Counted from the stretch's first letter, positions 15,085 to 24,988 are shown. The stretch is 64,000 nucleotides of DNA from Collinsella aerofaciens (GCF_902364945.1 NZ_CABJFS010000002.1:1-64000); one strand, 5' to 3'. Program-made: numbers and translations. Notes: generated from the sequence alone by a model not told the origin.

Positions 15085-15155
15085 CGCAGAGACCCAAGAG
15101 CTAATCTCATTAACTCGGCCAGGCTACTCAACATATCTACCGCTCTGGCAGCATC

Positions 15156-15380
15156 ATGTACAATGTAATTCACATATCAATCGAAAGACGATCCATAGCT
15201 AAATGTTCGACTGCAGCGATTAGGATTGGCCCAGAAGTAAAAGATTGGTCCAGTGAAATCTTCGACGAACTCGGGTTGTCTCTATCCACAGCGGCTAACA
15301 TCTTCCTTCGAGCCGTGGCAAGGCGCGACGGTTTGCCGCTTGACGTAGCAATCATGGATAACGAGGAAGACGGGATGTAG
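15156..15380 (+). CDS. RelB/DinJ-type antitoxin-like protein without a toxin
   Basis: A 74-residue frame whose core AAIRIGPEVKDWSSEIFDEL, then GLSLSTAANIFLRAVARRDG and LPLDV, is the ribbon-helix-helix signature of RelB/DinJ antitoxins. The first 17 residues are unusual for the family and the ATG at 15156 has no clear ribosome site, so the true start may differ. No RelE/YafQ toxin follows; the stop codon is immediately followed by the ATG of the restriction-modification gene with no gap. It may be an orphan antitoxin or a small regulator of that gene. Confidence 0.65.
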   Translation: MYNVIHISIERRSIAKCSTAAIRIGPEVKDWSSEIFDELGLSLSTAANIFLRAVARRDGLPLDVAIMDNEEDGM

Positions 15381-18300
15381 ATGACCCACGCCACAGAAAT
15401 AACCTCCATACCGCCCATTGCCGAACTTGCACCATATGCTTCGAAAATTCTCCGTACAGCTCAGGCAGCGCAGAACGAGGAACAACTTAAGATTGAAGTC
15501 GAAGACATCCTAAGGACGATTTGCAGCTCCTGCGGTATCTTCTGGAATCCATATACGTATGAACATTCATTTCGCTCTGGAAGCTTCCGCCTAGATGCGG
15601 TACATGGATCAACGATCATAGAGTATGAGCCCCCTAGGTCTTTCAATCATATGGCAGGCGCTCAGCTTCGGCATGCGCGGCAGCAGTCAGAAGATTATTG
15701 CAATCTCCTGGCAGAGGAAGAAGGCAGGCGCAACGGCGCTTATTCCCTTGTTGTCTGGGATGGAGAGACCATATCATTTGGCGACGTGCGTGATGGCGAC
15801 TTCTTTTGGAACGACCCCGAGTCATTCGATGCGGTTTGCCTCCACAGGCTGCTCACCCTCATCGACCGCGGAGGCAAACCACTCGTTAGCCCTATGGCAC
15901 TCAAACAGTTTATTGGACCGGAAACAGAGGTCGGCAAGAACGTCATTCCTTCGCTATACCAAGCAATTGTCGGTGCGATAAACAATTCGAGAACGACGCG
16001 AACAAAATTGATATTCACGGAGTGGGCTCGCCTCTTTGGCCAGGTGGATGGTACTGGCTCGGAGCGATTGCAGACCTATCTCTCGAGTGCCTCAGCGATG
16101 CACGGGGTCAACTACCAAGAGTACCCCCAGGCATATGTCTTTGCTCTCAACACCTACATCGCAATCGTCGCTAAAGTGTGTGCAGTTCACGCCTTAATTG
16201 ACATGGACGATAAATCCGCCCAGCCAAATACCACGTCACTCGAATTCCTCAAGAATGTCGAGAACGGCATGTACTTCAAGCTAAAGGGTATCCAGAATAT
16301 GCTAACCACGGATTTCTTCTCGTGGTACTTAGGAGCAGACGTCTTCAAGCCGTTGGCAGGCGGACTACAAATCCTACTGGATAGCCTAAGCTCAATGGAC
16401 TTTGACGTAGCTAGGAAAAGCTCCGAGTCCGTCATAGACTTGTTCAAGGGGCTCTATATGGAGTTCACGCCCACTCCCATGCGCCATGCCTTGGGAGAGT
16501 ACTACACACCAGACTGGCTAGCGGCACATGTGATCGACCTCGCGGGGTGGAATTTATACGACTCTCTTCTCGATCCGACATGCGGTAGTGGAACGTTCCT
16601 ACTTGAAGCGGTAAAGAGACGACTTGAAGATGCACACCCGCGGAATACGGCCAGTGAAATCCTCGAGGGTTTATACGGTTTTGACCTCAATCCGCTTGCC
16701 GTTCTAACAGCACGAGCATCTCTCGTCGTGTTCCTAGCAGGCCATTTCTCTGAATCCAGAAAAACTCTCTTGCCCGTATTTCTGGCAGACGCCATAAATA
16801 CGGCTGACCCTGAAGACGGCGTCTTCACACATAGCATCTTGACAGAGAAGGGCGAGAAGACTTTTGCTATTCCCTACGAAATGGCAGTCTCTCCAGACTT
16901 CTACGATGTCATGGACCATCTCCGCATTTGCGTGGACTCGGACCTTGATGCCGGCGACATAGCCGTAACACTCGAACAGATATCGCCAACCGTAAAGTAC
17001 CTGGACATCAACATGAAAGATGTCCTTGCAAAGACAATAACGGACCTCGTTGAGCTTCATAGAAACCACTGGAACGGCATATTGTGCTTCATTCTTTTCG
17101 ACAGAATTAAAGCAGGCTGCGTGCATGACGTTGACTACGTCGTGGGCAACCCTCCTTGGGTCAAATGGAGCGACCTTCCTCGTCCGTATGCTGAATTCAT
17201 CAAACCTCTCTGCGAACGAATGGATATTTTTAGCGAGGATAACTGGGTTGGCGGCATTCAGTCAGACATCTCCACCGTTGTCACATACCACGCCTTGGAT
17301 AGGTTTGTCCGTCCAGGGGGATTGCTTGCATTCCTCATTACAGGAACGGTTTTCAAAAATGAATCGAGCCAGGGTTTCAGACGCTGGACTCTTCACCATG
17401 AAAATGGAACTTCAGAGAATATGAGCGTCGAACTCGTTGAAGACTACAAAGCGATTCGCCCGTTCGAAGGCGTAGCAAATTGGCCCTCACTTCTCATAAT
17501 TAAACGTAATGGCGAAAATACAGCTTATCCAGTCACATATCGCGAATATCGCAAGCCTCAAGGGAAGCCAGTGGATGGCGAGCTTCTATCTATGCCCATA
17601 CAGAAACAAGCCATTCCCATCCCCGGAACCATCGATGGCCCGTGGCTCGTCGGGTCGAACGGCCAACTCTCTGCTTGGTCGCAGATAATGGACGCCACCT
17701 CATCCGACAAGAGCTATTCCGCACGAAAAGGTGTCACAACAGATGCAAATGGCATCTACTTCGTAAGCACACATGCGACCAATGTGCCTGATGTTGTGAG
17801 GATATCGAACGATCCGAGAAACGGGAGGCGCAGCCTGCCCCGCATAACCGCCGATGTTGAGAGTTCCTATATCTATCCACTCCTTCGGGGTCGTGAAATA
17901 TCGCGTTTTAACGCAACACCATCCCCTGGAAGCTGCGTCATCGTACCTCAGACGGGCATGTTTGGTGACGATAAGCTTCCCGCAACGTCACCTCAGCTTT
18001 TTCAATATCTCGCCCGCTTCAAAAATGTTCTTGAAACCAGATCCAGCTACCGCCGCTTCCAAAAAGGCAAGCCGTTCTGGTCCATATGGACCGTTGGTAA
18101 GTACACATTTGCTCCGTACAAGGTGGTTTGGAAGGAGATGTCAGGCTCCAGCTTCGTTGCGGCTTATATTGGCTCCGAGACGATGCCCGGTGGAACGATG
18201 AAGACGGTTGTTCCGGATCACAAGGTTTATTTCATCCCTGTGCAAACCGAACCAGAGGCTGCTTATCTCACAGCATTCCTTAACTCCTCTTTGGTATCGG

Positions 18301-18500
18301 GAGCAATCGGGGCGTATGCATCGGCGTTAAGTCTCGGAACGAGCGTAGTCGATTATCTCACTGTTCCAAAATTCGACGCCAACGATAAACAAATGGCTGA
18401 ACTCAGCGAGATGGGAAAACGCTTTAACAGCGGCATCGAGCCAACAGCTGCCGATGAACAACGACTCGATGAACTGGTCACCCTCATCGTGTGCGGATAG
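15381..18500 (+). CDS. Type IIG-like restriction-modification protein (N6-adenine methyltransferase)
   Basis: A 1039-residue protein. The central part is an N6-adenine methyltransferase: SAM motif I DPTCGSGTF at 398-406 and catalytic NPPW at 590-593 (VVGNPPWVKWSDLP). Near the N-terminus FRLDAVHGSTIIEYEPP gives D72 and E81-x-E83, a possible PD-(D/E)xK-type nuclease site with Glu in the last place. The last 300 residues (IYPLLRGREISRF, then FTPYK-like KYTFAPYKVVWKEMSGSSFV and a C-terminal YLTAFLNSSLVSGAIG) are the TaqI/Eco57I-type target-recognition region. Nuclease and methylase in one chain suggest type IIG. An alternative is a stand-alone phage-defence methylase. Confidence 0.8.
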   Translation: MTHATEITSIPPIAELAPYASKILRTAQAAQNEEQLKIEVEDILRTICSSCGIFWNPYTYEHSFRSGSFRLDAVHGSTIIEYEPPRSFNHMAGAQLRHARQQSEDYCNLLAEEEGRRNGAYSLVVWDGETISFGDVRDGDFFWNDPESFDAVCLHRLLTLIDRGGKPLVSPMALKQFIGPETEVGKNVIPSLYQAIVGAINNSRTTRTKLIFTEWARLFGQVDGTGSERLQTYLSSASAMHGVNYQEYPQAYVFALNTYIAIVAKVCAVHALIDMDDKSAQPNTTSLEFLKNVENGMYFKLKGIQNMLTTDFFSWYLGADVFKPLAGGLQILLDSLSSMDFDVARKSSESVIDLFKGLYMEFTPTPMRHALGEYYTPDWLAAHVIDLAGWNLYDSLLDPTCGSGTFLLEAVKRRLEDAHPRNTASEILEGLYGFDLNPLAVLTARASLVVFLAGHFSESRKTLLPVFLADAINTADPEDGVFTHSILTEKGEKTFAIPYEMAVSPDFYDVMDHLRICVDSDLDAGDIAVTLEQISPTVKYLDINMKDVLAKTITDLVELHRNHWNGILCFILFDRIKAGCVHDVDYVVGNPPWVKWSDLPRPYAEFIKPLCERMDIFSEDNWVGGIQSDISTVVTYHALDRFVRPGGLLAFLITGTVFKNESSQGFRRWTLHHENGTSENMSVELVEDYKAIRPFEGVANWPSLLIIKRNGENTAYPVTYREYRKPQGKPVDGELLSMPIQKQAIPIPGTIDGPWLVGSNGQLSAWSQIMDATSSDKSYSARKGVTTDANGIYFVSTHATNVPDVVRISNDPRNGRRSLPRITADVESSYIYPLLRGREISRFNATPSPGSCVIVPQTGMFGDDKLPATSPQLFQYLARFKNVLETRSSYRRFQKGKPFWSIWTVGKYTFAPYKVVWKEMSGSSFVAAYIGSETMPGGTMKTVVPDHKVYFIPVQTEPEAAYLTAFLNSSLVSGAIGAYASALSLGTSVVDYLTVPKFDANDKQMAELSEMGKRFNSGIEPTAADEQRLDELVTLIVCG

Positions 18501-18707
18501 AGACGACGAAAGCAAAAGCAGTGTAGGGACTTGAGTGAAGATATGCCGAAAGGAGCGGTCAATAAGGCACTATGGGATTTGCGCGGGTGCGCGCCCGTCG
18601 AAAGCACCCGCCTAGCAGCAGCGGCACGCCTCCGCATCACCATCTTCCGACTAAGAAAATGAGCGCGCGAAGGACGCGCTTCCATAAGAAACAGTCTATT
18701 CAAAAAG

Positions 18708-18835
18708 GTGCCCAAACTCGAGCGCACCGTCATCGAGAACAGTGTGATCGAGGGCGATTTCATAATTGTCCCAATGAGGCGCAGGAGGGCTATCCCGCGG
18801 TGCACGACGTGCAGGCGACGCCGCCTGAAACTACC
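18708..18835 (+). pseudogene. Possible ISL3-type transposase N-terminal remnant
   Basis: The frame reads PKLERTVIENSVIEGDFIIV and then PMRRRRAIPRCTTCRRRR. A short strand followed by Arg-rich VRPR-like residues and a CxxC zinc pair is the pattern at the start of ISL3 transposases. The rest of the transposase, including the second CxxC and the DDE domain, is absent. Confidence 0.3.
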
Positions 18836-18994
18836 GACAGGCTCACGCCCAGACGCTGGAGGGCACCCGCCCTCGACAACGCCCGCCAGCTACTAGTCAG
18901 GTGCTCGTATGGGCGTCTTTCTCCACTTCCCTCTTGTATTCAGCGCCAGCGCAGGCTATAAGGTTATTGGTGGCACATTAAGCTACCTCCAAGT

Positions 18995-19019
18995 GCCGGG
19001 GGAGTCCCCCGGCTTTTTT
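18995..19019 (+). terminator. Rho-independent terminator
   Basis: GCCGGGGG (18995-19002) and CCCCCGGC (19005-19012) form a perfect 8-base stem with a 2-3 base loop, followed by TTTTTTATT. It is oriented for plus-strand transcription and may close the restriction-modification transcript or a lost gene. Confidence 0.8.
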
Positions 19020-19038
19020 ATTCCTTTAGGCGTCTCCA

Positions 19039-19180
19039 TTGGCCAAGGAGCTCAGCATCTTTGTCGATGAGAGCAGTGACCGCGGCGGCAAGGCTCGTTA
19101 CTATCTGCTCGCACTCGTCTACCGCCGTAGCCAGCTCAACGACCTGGTAAGGCTAATAGAACGCATGGGCGCGATATCTC
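19039..19180 (+). pseudogene. DUF3800-type N-terminal fragment
   Basis: A TTG-started frame reads AKELSIFVDESSDRGGKARY and YLLALVYRRSQLNDLVRLIE. The FVDES(G/S)D motif at the very N-terminus is the hallmark of DUF3800, an RNase H-like family often found near mobile elements. After about 45 residues it runs into unrelated sequence at a strong inverted repeat, so only the start remains. Another plausible coding piece in a different frame (LALVKFDGGEGGETYGKFFG, to a stop near 19310) follows. Confidence 0.55.
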
Positions 19181-19221
19181 CCCCGCCATCGAACTCGCCC
19201 TGGTCAAGTTCGATGGCGGGG
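19181..19221. repeat. 41-base inverted repeat at a rearrangement junction
   Basis: CCCCGCCATCGAACT (19181-19195) and AGTTCGATGGCGGGG (19207-19221) are perfect 15-base arms with an 11-base loop. It lies exactly where the DUF3800 fragment ends and a different coding fragment begins. Confidence 0.8.
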
Positions 19222-19623
19222 AGGGCGGCGAGACGTACGGCAAGTTCTTCGGCGGTGTCGGCCCTTTCAAAAGGAACTGGCTCAAGCAAGCCCGCAGTAA
19301 GCAACTTTAGCTGGTTTCGAGACTCCAAAAGAACGGCCACCCCTCCTCCAGCGAGAAGACAGATTGCCGGCGAGGAACCCCTTGCGATGCATTTCGAGCG
19401 GCGAGGGCCGAAGCGCAGGCAAGAATATTGCAGGCACCGATCACAAGCACCACCACATATACAGCAGCGGCACAGATTCTATTGAAACCGTGCCCGCTAT
19501 CTTGCATTATCAAATCTATATCGAACGTCTGCCCTACTATTTGAGGCAGCAGATCAATTCATTTATTAATGGGAGCATATCCTATAGGAAATCAAAATTC
19601 TACCCCCATAACTTAGGAATTTA

Positions 19624-21222
19624 CTATTCCCACTCAATCGTCGCGGGCGGCTTGGACGTAATGTCGTAGCAGACGCGGTTGGCGCCAGGGACCTCGGCAA
19701 CGATGCGGCCGGAGATGCGGGCCAGGACGTCGTAGGGCAGCTTGGCCCAGTCGGCGGTCATGGCGTCGCTGGACTCCACGGCGCGCAAGATGATCGGGCG
19801 CTGATAGGTGCGCTCGTCGCCCATAACGCCAACGGACTTGATGTCGGGCAGGACCGCAAAATACTGCCAGCAGCTGTGCTCGGAGTTGCGCTCGCCGGTC
19901 TGCTCAAACAGGCGCTGGTTGTAGGCGTCGAGCTCCTCGCGCACGATAGCGTCGGCGTTCTTGAGGATCTCGAGCTTCTCCTTGTCGACCGCACCGATGA
20001 TGCGGATGGCAAGACCCGGGCCCGGGAAAGGCTGACGGAACACGATGTGACCCGGCAGACCCAGCGCCAGACCAAGCGCGCGGACCTCGTCCTTAAAGAA
20101 GTGGTCGAGCGGCTCAATGAGGTCGAAGTGCACGCCCTCGGGGAACGGGATCAGGTTGTGATGGCTCTTGATGGTGGCCGTCTTGCCGCCCGTCTTGCGA
20201 GCGCCGGACTCGATGATGTCGGGGTAGATGGTGCCCTGAGCCAGGTACTTCACGGGTTTACCATCGGTCTCAAGCTGCTGAGCAACCGCGAAGAACTCTT
20301 TCCAGAACTGCGTACCGATGATGCGGCGCTTCTCCTCGGGCTCGGTCACGCCGGCCAGAAGCTCGGCATAACGGTCCTCGGCGTGGACGTGGATAAAGTC
20401 GACGTCAAACTGCTTGGTGAAGACCTCCTCCACCTGCTCGGGCTCGCCCTTACGCAGCAGACCGTGGTTGATGAACACGCAGGTCATCTGCTTGCCCACG
20501 GCGCGAGCGCCCAGCGCAGCCACGACGGAGGAGTCGACGCCACCGGACAGGGCCAGAATCACGCGGTCGTCGCCGACCTTCTCGCGGAACTCGGCCGTCA
20601 TGGTCTCGACCAGGTTGTCCATGCTCCAGTTGGGCTCCAGGCCGCAGATCTCAAACAGGAAGTTGCTCAGCAGCTGCTGACCGTACTCGGAGTGCTTGAC
20701 CTCGGGGTGGAACTGCGTGGTGAAAATCTTGCGCTCGACGCACTCCATGGCGGCAACCGGGCACACGTCGGTGCTGGCGGTAACGGTAAAGCCCTCGGGC
20801 ACCTCGGAAACAGCGTCGCGATGGCTCATCCACACGGTCTGCTCCATGGGCGTGGAGTTAAAGAGCTTGGCGCCGGCAGTGCGCGTGATAGTGGCGCGGC
20901 CGTACTCGCCCACCTCAGAGTGACCGACCTTGCCGCCGAGCGTCACGGCCGTAATCTGATGGCCGTAGCAAAAGCCCAAGACGGGAAGGCCCAGGTCAAA
21001 GATGGCGGGGTCGATGGACGGAGCGTCCTCGGCGTACACGGAGGCCGGGCCGCCAGAAAGGATGAGCGCAGAGGCGTTCATCTCGCGAATCTCATCGGCC
21101 GAGATGTCGCAGGGAACGATCTCGGAATACACGTTGAGGTCGCGGACGCGACGGGCAATGAGCTGACCGTACTGCGCACCAAAGTCGAGTACGAGGACCT
21201 TTGCGGAAGCCTTTTGATCCAT
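19624..21222 (-). CDS. guaA: GMP synthase (glutamine-hydrolysing)
   Basis: A 532-residue enzyme that makes GMP from XMP, ATP and glutamine, the last step of guanine nucleotide synthesis. The N-terminal class I glutamine amidotransferase has the nucleophile C85 in GFCYGHQ and the HPE triad element (TTQFHPEVKHSEYG). The ATP-pyrophosphatase domain has LSGGVDSSV. The C-terminal dimerisation part ends in the conserved RVCYDITSKPPATIEWE. The start is the ATG at 21222 behind GAGGGGGAAACC; a longer frame upstream has no site. Length is normal for the family. Confidence 0.98.
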   Translation of the reverse strand: MDQKASAKVLVLDFGAQYGQLIARRVRDLNVYSEIVPCDISADEIREMNASALILSGGPASVYAEDAPSIDPAIFDLGLPVLGFCYGHQITAVTLGGKVGHSEVGEYGRATITRTAGAKLFNSTPMEQTVWMSHRDAVSEVPEGFTVTASTDVCPVAAMECVERKIFTTQFHPEVKHSEYGQQLLSNFLFEICGLEPNWSMDNLVETMTAEFREKVGDDRVILALSGGVDSSVVAALGARAVGKQMTCVFINHGLLRKGEPEQVEEVFTKQFDVDFIHVHAEDRYAELLAGVTEPEEKRRIIGTQFWKEFFAVAQQLETDGKPVKYLAQGTIYPDIIESGARKTGGKTATIKSHHNLIPFPEGVHFDLIEPLDHFFKDEVRALGLALGLPGHIVFRQPFPGPGLAIRIIGAVDKEKLEILKNADAIVREELDAYNQRLFEQTGERNSEHSCWQYFAVLPDIKSVGVMGDERTYQRPIILRAVESSDAMTADWAKLPYDVLARISGRIVAEVPGANRVCYDITSKPPATIEWE

Positions 21223-21385
21223 GGTTTCCCCCTCTTGTTGGCGGGGAGCCGGTGCCCACCCGCGTGAATGAACGAAAATAACTTCCATAGTGTACACGTT
21301 ATATGGGGTTTCTCGTCCCTCGCAGCCATCAGCGCACGGCAAACGCACGACCAGGGCCCCTATTTGACGGCAATTGAAGTGTTAC

Positions 21386-21414
21386 CAAACGTTACAGATG
21401 ATGTAATACGTTTG
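21386..21414. promoter_or_regulatory. Imperfect dyad upstream of the asparaginase gene
   Basis: CAAACGTTACA (21386-21396) and TGTAATACGTTTG (21402-21414) pair except for two bases. It lies about 75 bases before the ansA start in the divergent gap with guaA, and could be an operator. No regulator can be named. Confidence 0.3.
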
Positions 21415-21490
21415 AACATTGGACGCCCTGTGCCACAATACTGCCGAACGACTCCGCCTCTGCGGCGGCAAATACGATAGGAATACCAGC

Positions 21491-22504
21491 ATGAAGCGCA
21501 TCCTTCTCATCGCCACGGGCGGCACCATCGCATCGACCGAGGACGGCAACGGCCTCTCCCCCGCCCTGACCGGTGAGGAGCTCGCCCAGAGCGTCCCCGA
21601 GATCTCGGGCCTCTGCGAGCTCGACGTCGTGCAGCCCATGAACATCGACAGCACCAATATGCGCCCGAGCGACTGGATGCGTATCCGCGACGTCATCGTC
21701 GAGGGTTATGCCGACCACGACGGCTTCGTGATTCTGCACGGCACCGACACCATGAGCTACACCGCGGCAGCGCTTTCCTACCTGATTCAGGACAGCCCCA
21801 AGCCCATCGTGCTCACCGGCTCGCAAAAGCCCATGGGCAATCCATTTACCGACGCCAAGCTCAACCTGTACCAGAGCCTGCTCTATGCGCTCGACGAGCA
21901 CTCGCACGACGTCTCAATCGTGTTTGGCGGCGTAGCCATTGCCGGCACGCGTGCCCGCAAGCAGCGCACCATGAGCTTTAACGCGTTCATTAGTGTCAAC
22001 TATCCGCCCATTGCCTACATCCGCAACGACCGCATTGTGCGCAACGGGCTTCACGGCACTCACCAGAATGAGAATCCGGTTCGTTTCTACGACAGTATCG
22101 ACCCGCGCGTGTTTGTCCTTAAGCTGACACCCGGCGTGAACCCGGGTATCCTGGACGCCCTTGCCGATAGCTACGACGCCATGATTCTGGAGACCTTTGG
22201 CATTGGCGGTATCCCCGAGTTTGGTGAGTCGGGCGAGTCATTCCAGGAGGCGATTTTCCGCTGGGTCGATTCGGGCCGTACTGTCGTTATGACCACGCAG
22301 GTCCCCGAAGAGGGCCTCGATTTGGGCGTTTATGAGGTCGGCCGTGCTTACGCGGATCATCCGGGCATTCTGCGCGGCGACGACATGACCACCGAGACGC
22401 TCGTGGCCAAGACCATGTGGGCACTCGGCCAGTCACGTGATGCGGCCGAGATTCAGCGCCTGTTCTACAGCCAAGTCAACCACGACCGCATCCCGATGGC
22501 GTAG
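21491..22504 (+). CDS. ansA: Type I L-asparaginase
   Basis: A 337-residue cytoplasmic-type asparaginase converting asparagine to aspartate and ammonia. The first catalytic threonine lies in IATGGTIAST (T12) and the second in ILHGTDTMSY (T85, D86), with the Lys of TGSQKP further on. There is no signal peptide, in keeping with the type I (AnsA) group. The ATG at 21491 follows a weak GGAATACC; the longer upstream frame is not supported. Monocistronic, divergent from guaA. Confidence 0.93.
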   Translation: MKRILLIATGGTIASTEDGNGLSPALTGEELAQSVPEISGLCELDVVQPMNIDSTNMRPSDWMRIRDVIVEGYADHDGFVILHGTDTMSYTAAALSYLIQDSPKPIVLTGSQKPMGNPFTDAKLNLYQSLLYALDEHSHDVSIVFGGVAIAGTRARKQRTMSFNAFISVNYPPIAYIRNDRIVRNGLHGTHQNENPVRFYDSIDPRVFVLKLTPGVNPGILDALADSYDAMILETFGIGGIPEFGESGESFQEAIFRWVDSGRTVVMTTQVPEEGLDLGVYEVGRAYADHPGILRGDDMTTETLVAKTMWALGQSRDAAEIQRLFYSQVNHDRIPMA

Positions 22505-22509
22505 CTAAA

Positions 22510-22578
22510 ACAAAATCCGCCTCTTTGGGCCTTGTAGGGCACGTGATACCCCTCGGAACGTGCAAAAAGCGGAGTTTT
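22510..22578 (+). terminator. Possible terminator after the asparaginase gene
   Basis: AAAATCCGC near 22512 pairs with GCGGAGTTTT near 22568, with an inner GCACGT/ACGTGC stem, and ends in TTTT. The outer stem has a one-base bulge, so strength is uncertain. Confidence 0.45.
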
Positions 22579-22822
22579 CAGCATCCGCCCCTTCCGGGAA
22601 CGTTAAAACCGCTGGCTGTAAATTGCCTTTCGACTCGAAAGACTCGTTCCGCGCGCTTGTTATTCCTCATATTATTGAATTTTGTGGATAATCCAAAACA
22701 TTACGCGTCGTATTTGTGGCCCCGGCTGCCGTCAAATTATTGAGGGATGCTGAATACTCGCGTTTTTGCACGCCGCCGTCGGGGGGACCCGTTCAGCAAA
22801 CGGCAAATCTAGCAAAAAAAGG
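22579..22822. other. Gene-free stretch
   Basis: AT-richer sequence between the asparaginase terminator and the small XRE gene. I see no gene or clear signal in it. Confidence 0.5.
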
Positions 22823-23041
22823 CTACTCGATACCCTCGAGAAGCTCTGACACCGTCATGCCGAGTGCGGGCGCGATCTTAAATAGAACCTTGAGCGTGAA
22901 ATTTGCCGTCCCATCTTCGATTCGGTCGAGGTAGGGTCGGCTGATTCCTGTCGCCACACAAAAATCAACCTTGGAGATACCAAGGTCTCTGCGTGTCTCT
23001 TCGACCCGCCTGCCAAGAATCTGTTTCGCACGTTCGTCCAT
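22823..23041 (-). CDS. Small XRE-type helix-turn-helix protein
   Basis: A 72-residue DNA-binding protein that is almost entirely the helix-turn-helix: RVEETRRDLGISKVDFCVAT, then GISRPYLDRIEDGTANFTLK and LFKIAPALGMTVSELLEGIE. It is divergent from an unknown gene at 23118, and a perfect 24-base palindrome lies in the 76-base gap between them, probably its operator. Confidence 0.85.
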   Translation of the reverse strand: MDERAKQILGRRVEETRRDLGISKVDFCVATGISRPYLDRIEDGTANFTLKVLFKIAPALGMTVSELLEGIE

Positions 23042-23070
23042 GCAGCCGAGTTTGAAATGGAGCCGAACAT

Positions 23071-23094
23071 AAACGTAAACTATAGTTTACGTTT
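23071..23094. promoter_or_regulatory. Perfect 24-base palindrome, probable XRE operator
   Basis: AAACGTAAACTATAGTTTAC followed by GTTT reads the same on both strands. It is centred between the divergent XRE gene and the gene at 23118 and its AT-rich centre could overlap -10 elements of both promoters. Binding by the adjacent XRE protein is inferred. Confidence 0.7.
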
Positions 23095-23117
23095 TGCCGA
23101 ATACACAGGAGTTTTCT

Positions 23118-23507
23118 ATGTCGGGTTCTTCGGTCCGCACGTACCGAGCCACGCTTCGCACAAACAGCGCACCGCCCAAGCTCGTCGTCGTTGAAGCAGA
23201 ATATCTTTCGCCCGATGAGCGCACAGCATTTGCATTGCTATCAAGTCGCGTCGCCGCCGTTCTGGTCCCTTGTCCGGCGCAAGGTGCGCTTGCCATCCAA
23301 TGCCAAGCGCACAGCCGCTCGCTCAATCAGGCTGCCGTAATCGTAACCAGCCAGCGTGGCCTGCCCCTTCTCCTGGAAGCCGGCGTCGCGCTCGCCCTTC
23401 GCGGTGCCGGATACGAAAACGAGGCCGCCGCCGACATGGTCTTTCAACCACGATCGAGCGGCGGCCTCGCAGCAGCCATCGAATATGCTTGCAGGCTCGT
23501 TGCCTAA
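23118..23507 (+). CDS. Uncharacterised protein divergent from XRE regulator
   Basis: A 129-residue protein with alternating hydrophobic strands and helices (PPKLVVVEAEYLS, VAAVLVPCPAQGALAIQC, QAAVIVTSQRGLPLLLEAGV), suggestive of a small Rossmann-like fold. No motif is recognised. I start at ATG 23118 because ACAGGAG lies 8 bases upstream, while the in-frame ATG at 23094 overlaps the palindrome. It shares the operator region with the XRE gene and is probably controlled by it. Confidence 0.65.
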   Translation: MSGSSVRTYRATLRTNSAPPKLVVVEAEYLSPDERTAFALLSSRVAAVLVPCPAQGALAIQCQAHSRSLNQAAVIVTSQRGLPLLLEAGVALALRGAGYENEAAADMVFQPRSSGGLAAAIEYACRLVA

Positions 23508-23516
23508 AGGCGCAAG

Positions 23517-23900
23517 CTAAAAGCCCAGGCCAAAGCCCATACCGGTAATCGCCGAATACATAAAGTAGACGTTGATTACGTTGAGAAATACACCCGTGAT
23601 GCAACCGTTGCGCAGGTAGCGCTCGCACACGATGCGTGCCATGGCGGCGGAGTCATCGTTGTTTTTTGCCTGGCGTCCCGCCGTAAAGTACGTCGCCACG
23701 CTCAGCAGCAGATTGAGCACCGGCAACGCCAGCAGCTCGTAGCTCTTGCCCCAGCGCGTCGCCTCGCCGGCAGCATTAAACTTTGTTGCCACCTCGGGAC
23801 CAATGTTGGGGATAACACACGCTGCGACCACCAGCGGAATCACCGCAAGTACGAGCAGCGCAATACCCATGTAGCCAGCTTTTTTGCCATATTTAAACAT
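23517..23900 (-). CDS. DUF1648-type membrane protein
   Basis: A 127-residue membrane protein with three hydrophobic segments (about 11-32, 55-72 and 97-117). Between the first two is the DUF1648 signature VATKFNAAGEATRWGKSYEL, as in SdpI-like proteins. It lacks the longer SdpI region, so immunity to a peptide toxin is not supported. It follows ychF on the same strand with only 11 bases between them, so the two may be co-transcribed. Confidence 0.75.
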   Translation of the reverse strand: MFKYGKKAGYMGIALLVLAVIPLVVAACVIPNIGPEVATKFNAAGEATRWGKSYELLALPVLNLLLSVATYFTAGRQAKNNDDSAAMARIVCERYLRNGCITGVFLNVINVYFMYSAITGMGFGLGF

Positions 23901-23911
23901 ATGCGTCGTCC

Positions 23912-24988
<1,077 letters not shown>

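Larger units (their letters stand above)
18501..19623. other. 1.1-kb stretch with only gene remnants
   Basis: Between the restriction-modification gene and guaA there is no intact gene. I see a possible ISL3 transposase N-terminal fragment, a terminator, a DUF3800-type fragment, a 41-base hairpin and AT-rich sequence next to guaA. Confidence 0.6.

Noticed and set aside
19876..21267. A 463-residue plus-strand frame opposite guaA
   Set aside because: Antisense shadow of a clear housekeeping gene, with Val/Leu/Gly-rich low-information sequence.
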